A DNA stretch of 64,000 nt from Verrucosispora sioxanthis (GCF_010560025.1 NZ_SAIY01000003.1:310001-374000); one strand, 5' to 3'; positions 53,299-63,045 are shown, counted from the first letter of the stretch. A program made the numbers and translations. The notes: generated by a model from the letters alone, not told the origin.

Positions 53299-53522
53299 CC
53301 GAGCCGGCCAGCATGCTCACCGGCGACCGGATCTACCGGATCCACTGGATGCCGGGCACCGACACACTGCGCGGGATCTGCCACTGCGGTGCCGAGCGCG
53401 TCGCCGAGGAACCGGTCGAGCTGTGGGAGTGGCTGCTCGCCCACCCGTACGGTCATCAACCGCCGGAGGTGGTCGCGCCGAGCCCGCACGCCGCACCGAC
53501 CCGGACGCCGGTGGCGGCATGA
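53295..53522 (+). CDS. small unknown protein between vanA and vanB
   Basis: 75 residues, with an ATGA overlap at each end, so it is translated in step with vanA and vanB. It holds RIYRIHWMPGTDTLRGICH and a CHCG motif, then acidic/aromatic ELWEWLLAHP and a Pro/Ala-rich tail. It could be an assembly factor, a small electron carrier or a regulator of the oxygenase. Typical VanAB operons lack such a gene. No family is recognised. Confidence 0.7.
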   Translation: MTEPASMLTGDRIYRIHWMPGTDTLRGICHCGAERVAEEPVELWEWLLAHPYGHQPPEVVAPSPHAAPTRTPVAA

Positions 53523-54472
53523 CCGCCGACGACCTGGACGGCGTGGAGCTGGTGGTGGCCGAGCGGGACCGGGCGGCGACGGGTGTCGACGTGTTGGGCC
53601 TGTGTCGCCCCGACGGCGGGGACCTACCCGCCTGGTCGCCGGGTGCCCACCTCGACCTGGAACTCGGGCCCGGGCTGGTGCGCCAGTACTCGCTCTGCGG
53701 CGACCCGGCCGACCGGGCCACCCTGCGGGTCGCGGTCCAGTTGGAGCCGCAGGGGCGCGGTGGCTCACGGCACGTGCACGAGCGTCTCACCCCGGGCGCG
53801 ACCGTCCGGGTGCGCGGGCCGAGGAACAACTTCCCGCTGGTGGCGGCGCCGCGCTACCTGTTCATCGCCGGTGGCATCGGCATCACCCCGATCAGGCCGA
53901 TGGTCGCCGCCGCCGACGCCGCCGACGCCGACTGGCGCCTGGTGTACGGCGGACGCAGCCGCGCCACAATGGCCTTCGCCGACGCCCTGCGGGAGAAGTA
54001 CGGCGACCGGGTGGGCCTGTATCCGCAAGACGAGACCGGCCTGCTCGACCTGGACGAGCTGCTCGGGCGGCCGGCGGACGGGCTGGTCTACTGCTGTGGG
54101 CCGGAGGCGTTGATCGCGGCGGTGGAGCAACGCTGCCGGACCTGGCCTCCCGGGGCCCTGCACGTAGAGCGCTTCACCCCGCTGGCCCCCACCGAGGCCG
54201 TGGACGCCCCCGTCGAGGTGGAACTCACTCTCAGCGGCCGGACGCTTACCGTGCCGCCGGGCACGTCGATCCTGGAGGCGGTGGAGGCGGCCGGCGTGCA
54301 GGTGCTCTCCTCGTGCCGGGAGGGCACCTGCGGCACCTGCGAGACCCCGGTGTTGGACGGTGTGCCGGAGCACCGGGACAGCCTGCTCACCGAGGCCGAG
54401 CGGGCCGTCGGCGACACCATGATGATCTGTGTGTCGCGGTCCGTCACGCCCCGACTGACGCTGGAGCTGTGA
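53519..54472 (+). CDS. vanB: vanillate O-demethylase reductase subunit
   Basis: 317 residues. The order is a flavin-binding beta barrel (HLDLELGPGLVRQYSLCG), an NAD-binding domain (IAGGIGITPIRPM) and a C-terminal 2Fe-2S ferredoxin domain with CREGTCGTC and the last Cys in MMICVS. This is the standard phthalate-dioxygenase-reductase type used with VanA. It passes electrons from NAD(P)H to the Rieske centre. Confidence 0.9.
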   Translation: MTADDLDGVELVVAERDRAATGVDVLGLCRPDGGDLPAWSPGAHLDLELGPGLVRQYSLCGDPADRATLRVAVQLEPQGRGGSRHVHERLTPGATVRVRGPRNNFPLVAAPRYLFIAGGIGITPIRPMVAAADAADADWRLVYGGRSRATMAFADALREKYGDRVGLYPQDETGLLDLDELLGRPADGLVYCCGPEALIAAVEQRCRTWPPGALHVERFTPLAPTEAVDAPVEVELTLSGRTLTVPPGTSILEAVEAAGVQVLSSCREGTCGTCETPVLDGVPEHRDSLLTEAERAVGDTMMICVSRSVTPRLTLEL

Positions 54473-54502
54473 CCGGCGGGCCGGGGTCGGCATGATGGCG
54501 GG

Positions 54503-55276
54503 GTGGACGCGCAGCCCGGACGGTCGGTCACCAGCAAGGTGCTGGCCCTGCTCGACGCGTTCACCCCGGCCAGCCCGGCGCTGACCCTCAGCGAGCTGGC
54601 CCGGCGGGCCGAACTGCCGCTGCCCACCGCGTCCCGCCGGGTCGCCGAGCTGGTCGCCTGGGGCGCGTTGGAGCGCGGTGACGACGGGCGGTACCGGATC
54701 GGGTTGCGGCTGTGGGAGGTCGGTTCCCTCGCTCCCCGTGGGCTCGGGCTGCGCGAACTGGCACTGCCGACCCTGGAGGACCTGTACGAGGTCACCCACG
54801 AGAACGTCCAGCTCGCCGTCCGGCAGGACGTCGAACTCGTCTTCATCGAGCGGATCGCCGGGCGGCACGCGGTGCCGGTGCTCACCCGGGTCGGTGGCCG
54901 CTTCGCGCTGCACGCCACCGGCGTCGGGCTGGTGCTGCTCGCGTACGCGCCGGCCGAGGTGCAGGAACAGGTGCTGGCAGCGCCGTTGGAGCGGTACACC
55001 CCGCTGACCATCACCGATCCCGGGCGGCTGCGACGCGGGCTGGCCGAGGTGCGCCGCACCGGGTACGCGATCAGCGACCGGCAGGTCACCATGGACGCCC
55101 TCTCGGTCGCCGCGCCGATCTACGGGCCCGAGGGCGCGGTGGTCGCCGCGATCTCACTCGTGGTCGCCCAGCACCGGGCGGACCCGGTCGCGCTGGCACC
55201 GCTGGTTCAGGCGGCCGGTCGGACGATCTCCCGATCCCTCGGCACCTCGTACGGGTCACGGCGGTCTGCCGGGTGA
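54503..55276 (+). CDS. IclR-family regulator
   Basis: 257 residues from GTG 54503; the ribosome-binding site is poor. N-terminal winged helix-turn-helix (LTLSELARRAELPLPTASRRV) and IclR effector domain (VRQDVELVFIERIAG, APIYGPEGAVVAAISL). It lies 30 bp after vanB in the same direction. It is a good candidate to bind the palindrome at 52161 and to sense vanillate or protocatechuate. Confidence 0.88.
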   Translation: MDAQPGRSVTSKVLALLDAFTPASPALTLSELARRAELPLPTASRRVAELVAWGALERGDDGRYRIGLRLWEVGSLAPRGLGLRELALPTLEDLYEVTHENVQLAVRQDVELVFIERIAGRHAVPVLTRVGGRFALHATGVGLVLLAYAPAEVQEQVLAAPLERYTPLTITDPGRLRRGLAEVRRTGYAISDRQVTMDALSVAAPIYGPEGAVVAAISLVVAQHRADPVALAPLVQAAGRTISRSLGTSYGSRRSAG

Positions 55277-55356
55277 GCGATACCGCCCGGTCATCCGGCG
55301 CAGTAACGTGACCGGGTGTTGATGCGCTCTGGCCAACCCCGCACCGGGGCGCCGTC

Positions 55357-56241
55357 GTGGTGAGCGACGCTCTGGGCGAGCTGTCGCCGCCGGGTTCGCC
55401 GCCGGAGCGGGCGGCGGTCGGGCGGGCCCGGGCCCAGCGTCTGCTGGTGACCCTGCTCGGAGATCACTGGCACGCCGGTCGCGCGCCGCTGCCGTCCGGG
55501 GGTCTGGTGGCGGTCCTCGCCGATTTCGGCATCGCGCCCGCCAACGCCCGCGCCACGCTCGCCCGGCTGACCCAGCGGGGCATGCTGCACCGGACCAAGG
55601 AGGGCCGGCGGACCAGCTACCGGTTGACCGAGCCGGCGTGGCACATCCTTCAGCGGGGTGCCCGGCGCATCTTCGCCAGCACCGACGAGAGCACCTGGGA
55701 CGGCAGTTGGACGCTCATCGCGTTCACCGTGCCGCTGGAGGACGCGAACCAGCGGCGGCTGATCCGGGCCCGGTTGCGCTGGTTGACGTTCTGGCCGCTG
55801 TACGACGCCACCTGGGTCACGCCGCACGACCGGCTCCACGAGGCACGCGAGCAGCTCAGCGAACTCGGCGTCACCGACGCGGTGCTGTTGCGCTCCACGG
55901 ACCTGGAGTTGCTGCCGGACGGCCGGGCACGGCTGGAGGCCGCCTGGCGGATCGACGAGGTGGCCGCCGGGTACCGGGACTTCCTGCACCGATACCGCGA
56001 CCTGGCCGGTCGGGCCGAGGCCGGCGGGGTGCCGGCGGCGGAGGCGCTCGTCGCGCGTACCGAGCTGGTGAGCGACTGGCGGGCGCTGGTGGGTGCCGAC
56101 CCTGACCTGCCGGTCGACTTCCTGCCCCCGTCGTTCCCGCGCGCCGAGGCGCGGGCGATGTTCCTGGGCATCTCCGAGGCGTTGGCTCCGCTGGCCCAGA
56201 AGCGTTTCGAGGACCTCGTCCAGCGGCTCGAACCAGCCTGA
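55357..56241 (+). CDS. PaaX-family regulator
   Basis: 294 residues from GTG 55357. The PaaX layout is clear: an N-terminal winged helix (LPSGGLVAVLADFGIAPAN, ATLARLTQRGML), a middle domain (WDGSWTLIAFTVP) and a helical C-terminus (RTELVSDWRALVGADPDLP). PaaX proteins repress phenylacetate and related catabolic genes and respond to acyl-CoA esters. A second PaaX gene is at 63042. The target is not clear; candidates are the van genes or the next operon. Confidence 0.85.
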   Translation: MVSDALGELSPPGSPPERAAVGRARAQRLLVTLLGDHWHAGRAPLPSGGLVAVLADFGIAPANARATLARLTQRGMLHRTKEGRRTSYRLTEPAWHILQRGARRIFASTDESTWDGSWTLIAFTVPLEDANQRRLIRARLRWLTFWPLYDATWVTPHDRLHEAREQLSELGVTDAVLLRSTDLELLPDGRARLEAAWRIDEVAAGYRDFLHRYRDLAGRAEAGGVPAAEALVARTELVSDWRALVGADPDLPVDFLPPSFPRAEARAMFLGISEALAPLAQKRFEDLVQRLEPA

Positions 56242-56308
56242 CCGCACCGTAGATCCGTGCCGAGCCCGGCCCAGGGCCACCTCATAACATCGATGCATTG
56301 CACTTCCA

Positions 56309-56338
56309 TTGACTGTCGATCAGTTTTCGCATTACGTT
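56309..56338 (+). promoter_or_regulatory. sigma-70-type promoter of the DUF6351 gene
   Basis: TTGACT (56309-56314), an 18-bp spacer and TACGTT (56333-56338), in an AT-richer leader 62 bp before the start codon. Confidence 0.55.
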
Positions 56339-56399
56339 CTCTCCGTGCCTTCGACCCAGGAGGTCCAGCCGTCCGTCCCCGGCTGAAAGGGGTCCTGCC

Positions 56400-58552
56400 A
56401 TGCCCATCCACCGATCGAGGAGGAACGCGCGGCACCGACCACTCCGGGTGGCGTTGACCGCGCTCGTCGCCACCGCGCTGATCGGCGGCTCCGCGCCGGC
56501 CGCTGCCACCGCGGCGACCGTCAAGGGCATCGACCGCGGCTTCGACGTGTCCGTCGTGTCCGGCCGCGCGGACATGGTCAGCGGCGGCGACGCGCTGGTG
56601 CGCGTGACCGTGCCGCGCACCGTCGCACCGCACCGGGTGACGGTGCGCCTCGACGGCCGTGACGTGACCAGCCGCTTCCGGTCGGTCGGCGACAGGTGGA
56701 CCCTGCTCGGCCTGGTGGACCGGCTGAAGCTGGGCCGTAACCGGATCGAGGTCCGCGCCGACCGGTGGGGCTGGCAGCGGCCCGGTGCCACGCTGACGGT
56801 GGTCAACCATCCGGCCGCTGGCCCGGTCTTCTCCGGGCCACACATCCCGCTGTTCTGCACCGCCTCGGGCAGTCCCTGGAACCTGGGCCCGGTCGACGAG
56901 AACTGCCACGTGGCCGAGGCTCGGGTCAGCTACCGGTACCGCAGCACCGCCGGCAGCTTCGTCGACCTGCCCGACGGTCCCCTGCCGGCCGATGTGGCCA
57001 GCACCACCACCACGGCCGGCCGGACCGTCCCCTACGTCGTACGGATCGAACGCGGCACCATCAACCGGGCGGTCTACGAGATCGCCATGCTGCACCAGCC
57101 GGGCACCCCGGCCCCGAGCCCGTGGACGACCACGCGTGGCTGGAACGACCGGCTGGTCTACACCTTCGGTGGTGCCTGCAGCATCGGCCACACCCAGGCC
57201 ACCAGCACCGGCGGCGTTCTCGACCACACGTTGCTTAGCCGTGGCTACGCGGTCGCCAGCGCGACCTTCAACGTGTACGCGCACAACTGCAACGACGTCA
57301 CGTCCGCCGAGACGGCCATGATGGTCAAGGAACACTTCATCGAGACGCTCGGCGTGCCGGCCTTCACCATGGGATGGGGCGGATCGGCCGGCACCATGCA
57401 GCAGCTGCTCATCGCGAACGCCTACCCCGGCATCCTGGACGGCGTCGTCGGCAGCATCGGATACCCCGACGAGCGCTCCACGACGATCTCCGGCCACGAG
57501 TGCCGGTTCATCTCCCAGGCGGCCACGGCCGCAGGGCTGTCGGCGGCCCAGCAGCACGCGGTAAGCGGCTTCGGTAGCCCGAACACCTGCGTCGGCTACC
57601 AGTTCTTCGACAGTGTCGACTGGCCGACCGCCTGCCCCGCCCACATCCCCGCCGACCGGCGCTACCACCCGGTGACCAACCCGGAGGGCATCCGCTGCGC
57701 CATGGCGGACTTCGTCTCGAACGTCTACGGCGTCGACCCGGACACCGGCGCCGGCCGGCCGATCATCCCGGACACCGTCGGCGTGCAGTACGGTCTGGCG
57801 ACGCTCCGGGCGCGGGCGTCATCAGCCCGGAGCAGTTCGTGCGGCTCAACGAGGGCATCGGCGGCCTGGACGTGGAGGGCAACCGCACGCCGCAACGCAC
57901 CTCGGTGAGCGTCGCGGCGCTGAACCGGGCATACGCGACCGGCCGGGTCAACCAGTTCGACGGCGGGCTGCGCTGGACCCCGGTCATCGAGACCCGTGGC
58001 TACACCGATCCCACCGGAGACTTCCATGACCGGTTCCGCTCCTGGACGATGCGGGAACGCCTGGTGCGGGCCAACGGCAACGCCGACAACCACGTCAGCG
58101 TGACCGGCCCGGCAGGAGCGGCCAGCGCGGAGCTCCAGGAGCGGGCGCTGGCCGACATGGACGCCTGGCTGACGGCCCGGACCCGGCTCGCGGCGACCCG
58201 GCCGCACCTGCGCGCCGAAGCGCTCACCCGGCTGTCGCGACCGCGCGGCGTGGCCGACGGCTGTGTCACGCCCGAGGGGGAACGGATCGTGGAGCGGCTG
58301 ACGCTCGACCCGGACGCCCGGTGCAACCAGCTCTACCCGTACCACCGCAATCCGCGGGTGGTGGCGGGCGGGCCGACGACCTCGGCGGTGCTCAAGTGTC
58401 AGCTCCAGCCGCTGCGCAAGTCCGGGTACGGGGTGCGCTTCACCGCCGAGCAGTGGGACCGGCTGCGTACGGTCTTCCCCGACGGTGTCTGTGACTGGTC
58501 GAAACCCGACGTCGGGCAGCGCCCGCTCGCCGGCACCTGGATCCGCTTCTGA
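56400..58552 (+). pseudogene. secreted DUF6351 protein (tannase/esterase-like), single frameshift
   Basis: ATG 56400 has AAAGGGG upstream and opens a signal peptide (twin-Arg-rich start, hydrophobic core, cleavage near PAAATA). The first 470 codons carry the DUF6351 fold. The segment FTMGWGGSAGTMQQ has a GxxGxAG-type elbow where a Ser would be the nucleophile of an alpha/beta hydrolase. Near 57810-57815 one base is missing (reading LRA, then GVISPEQFVRLNEG in the next frame). The remainder continues without further damage to 58552. The restored length is 717 residues. It may hydrolyse ester-linked phenolics, inferred from the tannase-like fold. Confidence 0.8.
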
Positions 58553-58557
58553 CGCGC

Positions 58558-58606
58558 AGCGTGGGCGGGGAGGATCGCCCGTCGCGCGCAGCCTCCCGCC
58601 CGCGCT
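58558..58606. terminator. bidirectional terminator
   Basis: Stem arms 58558-58569 and 58595-58606 (12 bp, one G-U) between the converging DUF6351 and marR genes. Confidence 0.6.
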
Positions 58607-59073
58607 CAGTCGGGAAAGGCGAGCAGGCGCAGCAGGCCGGCCAGCCGCTCGTGCTCCTCGGGGGTGACCGTGGCCAGCAGGCCCAACTCGACGGCACGGG
58701 CGGCCTGCTGGGCGCGGGCGAAGAGGTCCCGGCCGGCGTCGGTCGCGACGAGGACGTTGGCCCGCCGGTCGGCCGGGTCGGTGCGACGCTCCACCAGGTG
58801 ACGCTTCTCCAGCCCGTCGACCAGCGCGACGACCTGGCTCGGGTCGAGGCGGAGGAACTCGGCCAGCTCCCGCTGAGTGGGTCGGGCCCCGTCGGCGGCC
58901 AGCGCGAGCACGGAGTAGGAGCGGGCCTTGAGGCCGTGCTCGGCGAGGGCGGCGTTGGCCGCCGCGAGCGTGAGGGCGTTGGCGCGGGCCAGCAGGAAGA
59001 CCAGGTCACCGCCGAGCACGCTGTCCCGCAGAACGTCGCGCCCCGGCGTCCGGGTCTTCCCGCTAGCGGACAT
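58606..59073 (-). CDS. MarR-family regulator
   Basis: 155 residues from ATG 59073 (TTG 59100 is an alternative). The winged helix is clear: PTQRELAEFLRLDPSQVVALVDGLEKRHLVERR, given here as two helices, followed by DPADRRANVLVATDAG. TACCAT lies 7 nt upstream of the ATG, so the transcript is probably leaderless. It is divergent from the SDR operon and likely represses it through the TCAATGATTGA site at 59097. Confidence 0.85.
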   Translation of the reverse strand: MSASGKTRTPGRDVLRDSVLGGDLVFLLARANALTLAAANAALAEHGLKARSYSVLALAADGARPTQRELAEFLRLDPSQVVALVDGLEKRHLVERRTDPADRRANVLVATDAGRDLFARAQQAARAVELGLLATVTPEEHERLAGLLRLLAFPD

Positions 59074-59096
59074 GGCGACGATGGTAGCAAGTTTCC

Positions 59097-59132
59097 TCAA
59101 TGATTGACATTTTCAACGGTTCGTGTTCAGAT
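59097..59132 (+). promoter_or_regulatory. promoter and MarR operator of the SDR-amidohydrolase operon
   Basis: TTGACA (59104-59109), a 17-bp spacer and TCAGAT (59127-59132) form a near-consensus promoter. The palindrome TCAATGATTGA (59097-59107) overlaps its -35 element, and a repressor there would block both this promoter and the marR start region. Confidence 0.65.
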
Positions 59133-59156
59133 CGGGCGGACACGAAGGAGTTCTCC

Positions 59157-60083
59157 ATGTCCCTGGACGGCAAGGTCGCCATCGTCACCGGATCCGGACG
59201 CGGTCTCGGCCTCGCGTACGCGCAGGAACTCGCCCGGCAGGGCGCCGCCGTGGTGGTCAACGACGTCGACGCGCAGACCGCCGCCGACGCCGTCGCCTCG
59301 ATCGAGGCGCTCGGCGGTCGGGCCGCCGCGGTGGTCGCTCCGGTCGGCCCGACCGAGACCGCCGAGCAGCTGGTCACCACCGCCGTCGAGACCTTCGGTC
59401 GACTCGACATCCTGGTCACCAACGCCGGCGTGCTGCGCGACACCGTGCTGTGGAAGATGACCGACGAGGACTTCGACACCGTCATCAACGTGCACCTGCG
59501 CGGCACCTTCACCACCGTGCGCGCGGCGGTGCAACACATGCGGGCGGCCGGCGAGGGTGGCCGCATCATCTGCATCGGCTCCCCCACCGGCCAGCGCGGC
59601 AACTTCGGCCAGACCAACTACGCCGCCGCCAAGGCGGGCATCGTCGGCATGACGCGCACCTGGGCGCTGGAGCTCAAGCGCGCCGGCATCACCGCCAACA
59701 CCGTGGTTCCGGTGGCCGCGACCGCCATGACCGCCACGGTTCCCTACTTCGCCGCCGCCGTGCGGGCGGCCGAGCAGGGCGAGCCGATGCCGGCGTTCTT
59801 CCGGCACGATCTCGGCTTCGGCACGGCGGACGACGTCGCCGGTCTCATCGCGTTCCTCGGCTCCGACGCGGCCGGCGGCGTCACCGGGCAGGTGATCGGG
59901 GTGGGCGGCGACCGGCTCCAGGTCTGGACCCACCCGGAGGCGGCGCTGACCGCCCACCGCGAGGGCGGCTGGACGTACGATGCTCTGCTCGAAGCCTGGC
60001 CGGCGACGTTCGCCGGGGCGCTGCAGAGCGTCGGCGAGCGGTTCCCGGAACTCCCCGAGGAGTTCAAGACCGCAGGCTCCTGA
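59157..60083 (+). CDS. short-chain dehydrogenase (SDR)
   Basis: 308 residues from ATG 59157 with GAAGGAG upstream. Cofactor motif TGSGRGLG, the structural NAG (VTNAGVL), catalytic Ser in IICIGSPTG and Tyr/Lys in TNYAAAKAG are visible. It resembles multifunctional-protein type 3-hydroxyacyl-CoA dehydrogenases. A hydroxyacyl-CoA substrate would fit the MaoC hydratase and CoA ligase in the same operon. Confidence 0.88.
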   Translation: MSLDGKVAIVTGSGRGLGLAYAQELARQGAAVVVNDVDAQTAADAVASIEALGGRAAAVVAPVGPTETAEQLVTTAVETFGRLDILVTNAGVLRDTVLWKMTDEDFDTVINVHLRGTFTTVRAAVQHMRAAGEGGRIICIGSPTGQRGNFGQTNYAAAKAGIVGMTRTWALELKRAGITANTVVPVAATAMTATVPYFAAAVRAAEQGEPMPAFFRHDLGFGTADDVAGLIAFLGSDAAGGVTGQVIGVGGDRLQVWTHPEAALTAHREGGWTYDALLEAWPATFAGALQSVGERFPELPEEFKTAGS

Positions 60084-60106
60084 CCGCCGGAAGAAAGTTC
60101 CCCATC

Positions 60107-60988
60107 GTGTACCAGCCCGCCATCGACCTCGACGCCGTCACCGCGATCGACGTGCACGTGCACATCGAGATCGACGAGCACGGCCACAACTCGCTGCCCG
60201 ACGACCTGGTGGCGGCGGTGTCGAAGTACTTCAAGGCCGACGGGCCGCGCCCGGCGATCGAGGCGGTGGCGCGGTACTACCGGGAACGCCAGATGGCCGC
60301 GGTCGTGTTCACCGTGGACGCCCGCACCCAGCTGGCGCACCAGCCGCTGTCGAGCGTCGAGATCGCCCGTGCCGCGGCCGAGCACGCCGACGTGCTGATC
60401 CCGTTCGGCTCCGTCGACCCACGCACCGGGGCGGCGGCGCTCGACCTCGCCGGCCGGCTGATCGAGGACGAGGGCGTACGCGGCTTCAAGTTCCATCCCA
60501 CCGTGCAGGGCTTCGATCCGAGCGACGAGCAGTACGCCCCGCTGTGGGGTCTGCTGGAGAAGGCCGGCGTGCCGGCGCTGTTCCACACCGGACAGACCGG
60601 CATCGGTGCCGGCATGCCGGGCGGCTACGGCTTCCGGCTCGGCCTGTCGAACCCGATGCTGCTCGACCCCGTCGCGGCCGAGTTCCCCGACCTCCAGATC
60701 ATCATGGCCCATCCGTCGGTGCCCTGGCAGGACGAGGCGCTGTCGGTGGCCACGCACAAGCCGAACACCTGGATCGACCTGTCCGGCTGGAGCCCGAAGT
60801 ACTTCCCGGCCGAGCTGGTACGGTACGCCAACTCACTGCTCAAGCGCCGGGTGCTGTTCGGCACCGACTACCCGCTGCTCACCCCCGACCGCTGGCTACG
60901 GGACGTACGCGGCACCGACCTCAAGCCCGAGGTGCTCCCCGGCATTCTGAAGGACAACGCCGTCCGGCTGTTGGGCCTGTCCAGCTGA
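60107..60988 (+). CDS. amidohydrolase family protein (amidohydrolase_2)
   Basis: 293 residues from GTG 60107. The metal-binding start is AIDVHVHIEI (HxH). Later ligands fall in GFKFHPTVQG, IIMAHPSV and the Asp in LFGTDYPLL. This branch includes ACMSD-like decarboxylases, 4-oxalomesaconate hydratases and related ring-cleavage product enzymes. Together with the CoA genes it suggests a decarboxylation or hydration step on an aromatic or dicarboxylic compound. The exact reaction is unknown. Confidence 0.82.
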   Translation: MYQPAIDLDAVTAIDVHVHIEIDEHGHNSLPDDLVAAVSKYFKADGPRPAIEAVARYYRERQMAAVVFTVDARTQLAHQPLSSVEIARAAAEHADVLIPFGSVDPRTGAAALDLAGRLIEDEGVRGFKFHPTVQGFDPSDEQYAPLWGLLEKAGVPALFHTGQTGIGAGMPGGYGFRLGLSNPMLLDPVAAEFPDLQIIMAHPSVPWQDEALSVATHKPNTWIDLSGWSPKYFPAELVRYANSLLKRRVLFGTDYPLLTPDRWLRDVRGTDLKPEVLPGILKDNAVRLLGLSS

Positions 60989-61004
60989 CGACGAGAGGAC
61001 GCTC

Positions 61005-61457
61005 ATGACGACGACGATCACCTACGAACAGCTCGCCGACCTGGCCGGCACCGACCTCGGCTACACCGACTACCGGACGGTCACCCAGGATCAGGTGAAC
61101 CTCTTCGCCGACGCCGCCGACGACCACCAGTGGATCCACGTCGACCCCGAGCGGGCGAAGAACGGGCCGTTCGGCGCACCCATCGCGCACGGCTTCCTCA
61201 CGCTCTCCCTGGCGGTGCCCTTCTGGACCGAGCTGCTCGACGTGAAGGGGGTCACCACGAAGGTCAACTACGGCCTCGACAAGGTGCGCTTCCCGGCCCC
61301 GGTCAAGGTCGGCTCGCGGGTCCGCATGACCGCGACGGTCGCCGAGGTCGTCGAGGTGACCGGCGGCTACCAGATCGCCGTCGACCAGACGATCGAGATC
61401 GACGGCGGCACCAAGCCCGCCGTGGTGGCGCGCGGCCTGTACCGCTTCTACGCCTGA
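61005..61457 (+). CDS. MaoC-like enoyl-CoA hydratase
   Basis: 150 residues, ATG after GAGAGGACG. The catalytic region is VNLFADAADDHQWIH and APIAHGFLTL. It is clearly paralogous to the protein at 36140 (shared VNYGL-KVRFPAPV-VGS block). It hydrates a 2-enoyl-CoA made in this pathway. A 62-bp gap leads to the CoA ligase. Confidence 0.9.
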   Translation: MTTTITYEQLADLAGTDLGYTDYRTVTQDQVNLFADAADDHQWIHVDPERAKNGPFGAPIAHGFLTLSLAVPFWTELLDVKGVTTKVNYGLDKVRFPAPVKVGSRVRMTATVAEVVEVTGGYQIAVDQTIEIDGGTKPAVVARGLYRFYA

Positions 61458-61518
61458 CGGTCACCGGACCGGCCGGCCACGCATCGACGCACCATCCTCC
61501 ACCACCGGGAGTCCGCTG

Positions 61519-63045
61519 ATGCACGAACAGGGAATCGGCGCCTGGCTGGCCAAGCGCCGACTCAAGTCCCCCGACAAGGTCGCCCTCGTCCACGGCGAGG
61601 GCGCCACCGTGACGTACCGCCAGTTCGCCGACGGCACCGACCGGGTCGCGGCGCTGCTGCGCGGCCTCGGCGTCGGCAGGGGCGACGCGGTGGCCTATCT
61701 GGGCGAGAACAGTCCGGACTTCCTCCGGGTGATGTTCGGCGCGGCGCGGCTGGGCGCGGTCTTCGTGCCGGTCAACACCCGGTTGGCACCGCCCGAGGTC
61801 ACCCACGTGCTCACCGACTGCGGCGCGCGGGTGCTGATCCACGATCCCGAGTTCGACGATCGGGTGGCCGCCGCCATCGGCACCGGGCCGTCCCCCCGCG
61901 TCGTCGTCACCGGGGAGGGCACCGCCGACCAGCCGGGACTGACCCGGCTGCTGGGCACGACCGCCGCGGACGCCAGCGCCGCTGTCGCGGTGAGCCTGGA
62001 CGACCCGGCCGCGATCATCTACACCTCGGGCACGACGGGGCGGGCCAAGGGTGCCGTGCTTACCCACGGCAACCTCACCTGGGTCGCGCTCAACTGCGTG
62101 GTCGACTACGACGTCGTCTCGACCGACGTCGCGCTGATGATCTCGCCGTTGTTCCACGTCGCGTCCCTCGGCATGGGAGCACTGCCGGTCATCCTCAAAG
62201 GCGCCACGCTGGTGCTGGAGAAGGGTTTCGAGCCGGGACGCGCGCTCGCCCAGATCGAGCGGCACGGCGTCACCATGCTCAGCGGCGTACCGACCACCTA
62301 CCAGCTGATGGCCGACCATCCGAACTGGAGCGCCACCGACCTGTCGACGTTGCGCAAGCTCACCTGCGGCGGCTCGGCGGTGCCGACCCGCATCCTCAAC
62401 GCCTACGAGGAGCGCGGCCTGTCGTTCTCGCAGGGCTACGGCATGACCGAGGCGTCGCCGGGCGCGACGTCACTGCCCCCCGCGATGACCCGCGCCAAGC
62501 AGGGCAGCGTGGGCCTGCCGCACTTCTTCACCAGCGTGCGGATCGCCGACGAATACGGCGCACCGATCGCCGACGACGGCATCGGTGAGATCCAGATCTG
62601 CGGCCCGAACGTCTTCCCCGGCTATCACCAACTGCCGGAGGCGACGGCCGAGGCGTTCACCCCGGACGGCTGGTTCCGCTCCGGCGACCTCGGATACCTC
62701 GACGCCGACGGCTACCTCTACATCTCGGGCCGACTCAAGGACATGATCATCTCGGGGGGCGAGAACATCTACCCGGCCGAGATCGAGGTCCTGCTCGGCG
62801 AGATCGACGGGGTGACCGGGGTGGCGGTCATCGGCGTACCGGACGCGCGGTGGGGCGAGGTGCCGTGGGCGATCATGACGGTGCGCGAGGACGCCACCGT
62901 CGACGTGGCGACGGTGCGCCAGTTCCTGGACGGCCGGGTGGCCCGCTACAAGGTGCCGAAGAACGTGGTCGTCGTCGACGAGTTGCCCCGCACCGCCTCG
63001 GGGAAGGTGCGCAAGGCCGACCTGCGGAGCCGGTTCGCGCGTTAG
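61519..63045 (+). CDS. acyl-CoA ligase (FadD-type)
   Basis: 508 residues, a complete ANL enzyme: P-loop IIYTSGTTGRAKG, adenylate-site YGMTEASP, WFRSGDLGYLD and the C-terminal catalytic Lys in LPRTASGKVRK. It activates a carboxylic acid with ATP and CoA. It ends the SDR-amidohydrolase-MaoC operon and supplies what the degenerate ligase at 35199 cannot, though the two clusters need not share a substrate. The stop overlaps the convergent PaaX gene by 3 bp. Confidence 0.9.
   Translation: MHEQGIGAWLAKRRLKSPDKVALVHGEGATVTYRQFADGTDRVAALLRGLGVGRGDAVAYLGENSPDFLRVMFGAARLGAVFVPVNTRLAPPEVTHVLTDCGARVLIHDPEFDDRVAAAIGTGPSPRVVVTGEGTADQPGLTRLLGTTAADASAAVAVSLDDPAAIIYTSGTTGRAKGAVLTHGNLTWVALNCVVDYDVVSTDVALMISPLFHVASLGMGALPVILKGATLVLEKGFEPGRALAQIERHGVTMLSGVPTTYQLMADHPNWSATDLSTLRKLTCGGSAVPTRILNAYEERGLSFSQGYGMTEASPGATSLPPAMTRAKQGSVGLPHFFTSVRIADEYGAPIADDGIGEIQICGPNVFPGYHQLPEATAEAFTPDGWFRSGDLGYLDADGYLYISGRLKDMIISGGENIYPAEIEVLLGEIDGVTGVAVIGVPDARWGEVPWAIMTVREDATVDVATVRQFLDGRVARYKVPKNVVVVDELPRTASGKVRKADLRSRFAR

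Noticed and set aside
53052..53768. Minus-strand frame across vanA-vanB
   Set aside because: It has low-complexity composition and lies opposite three well-supported coupled genes.
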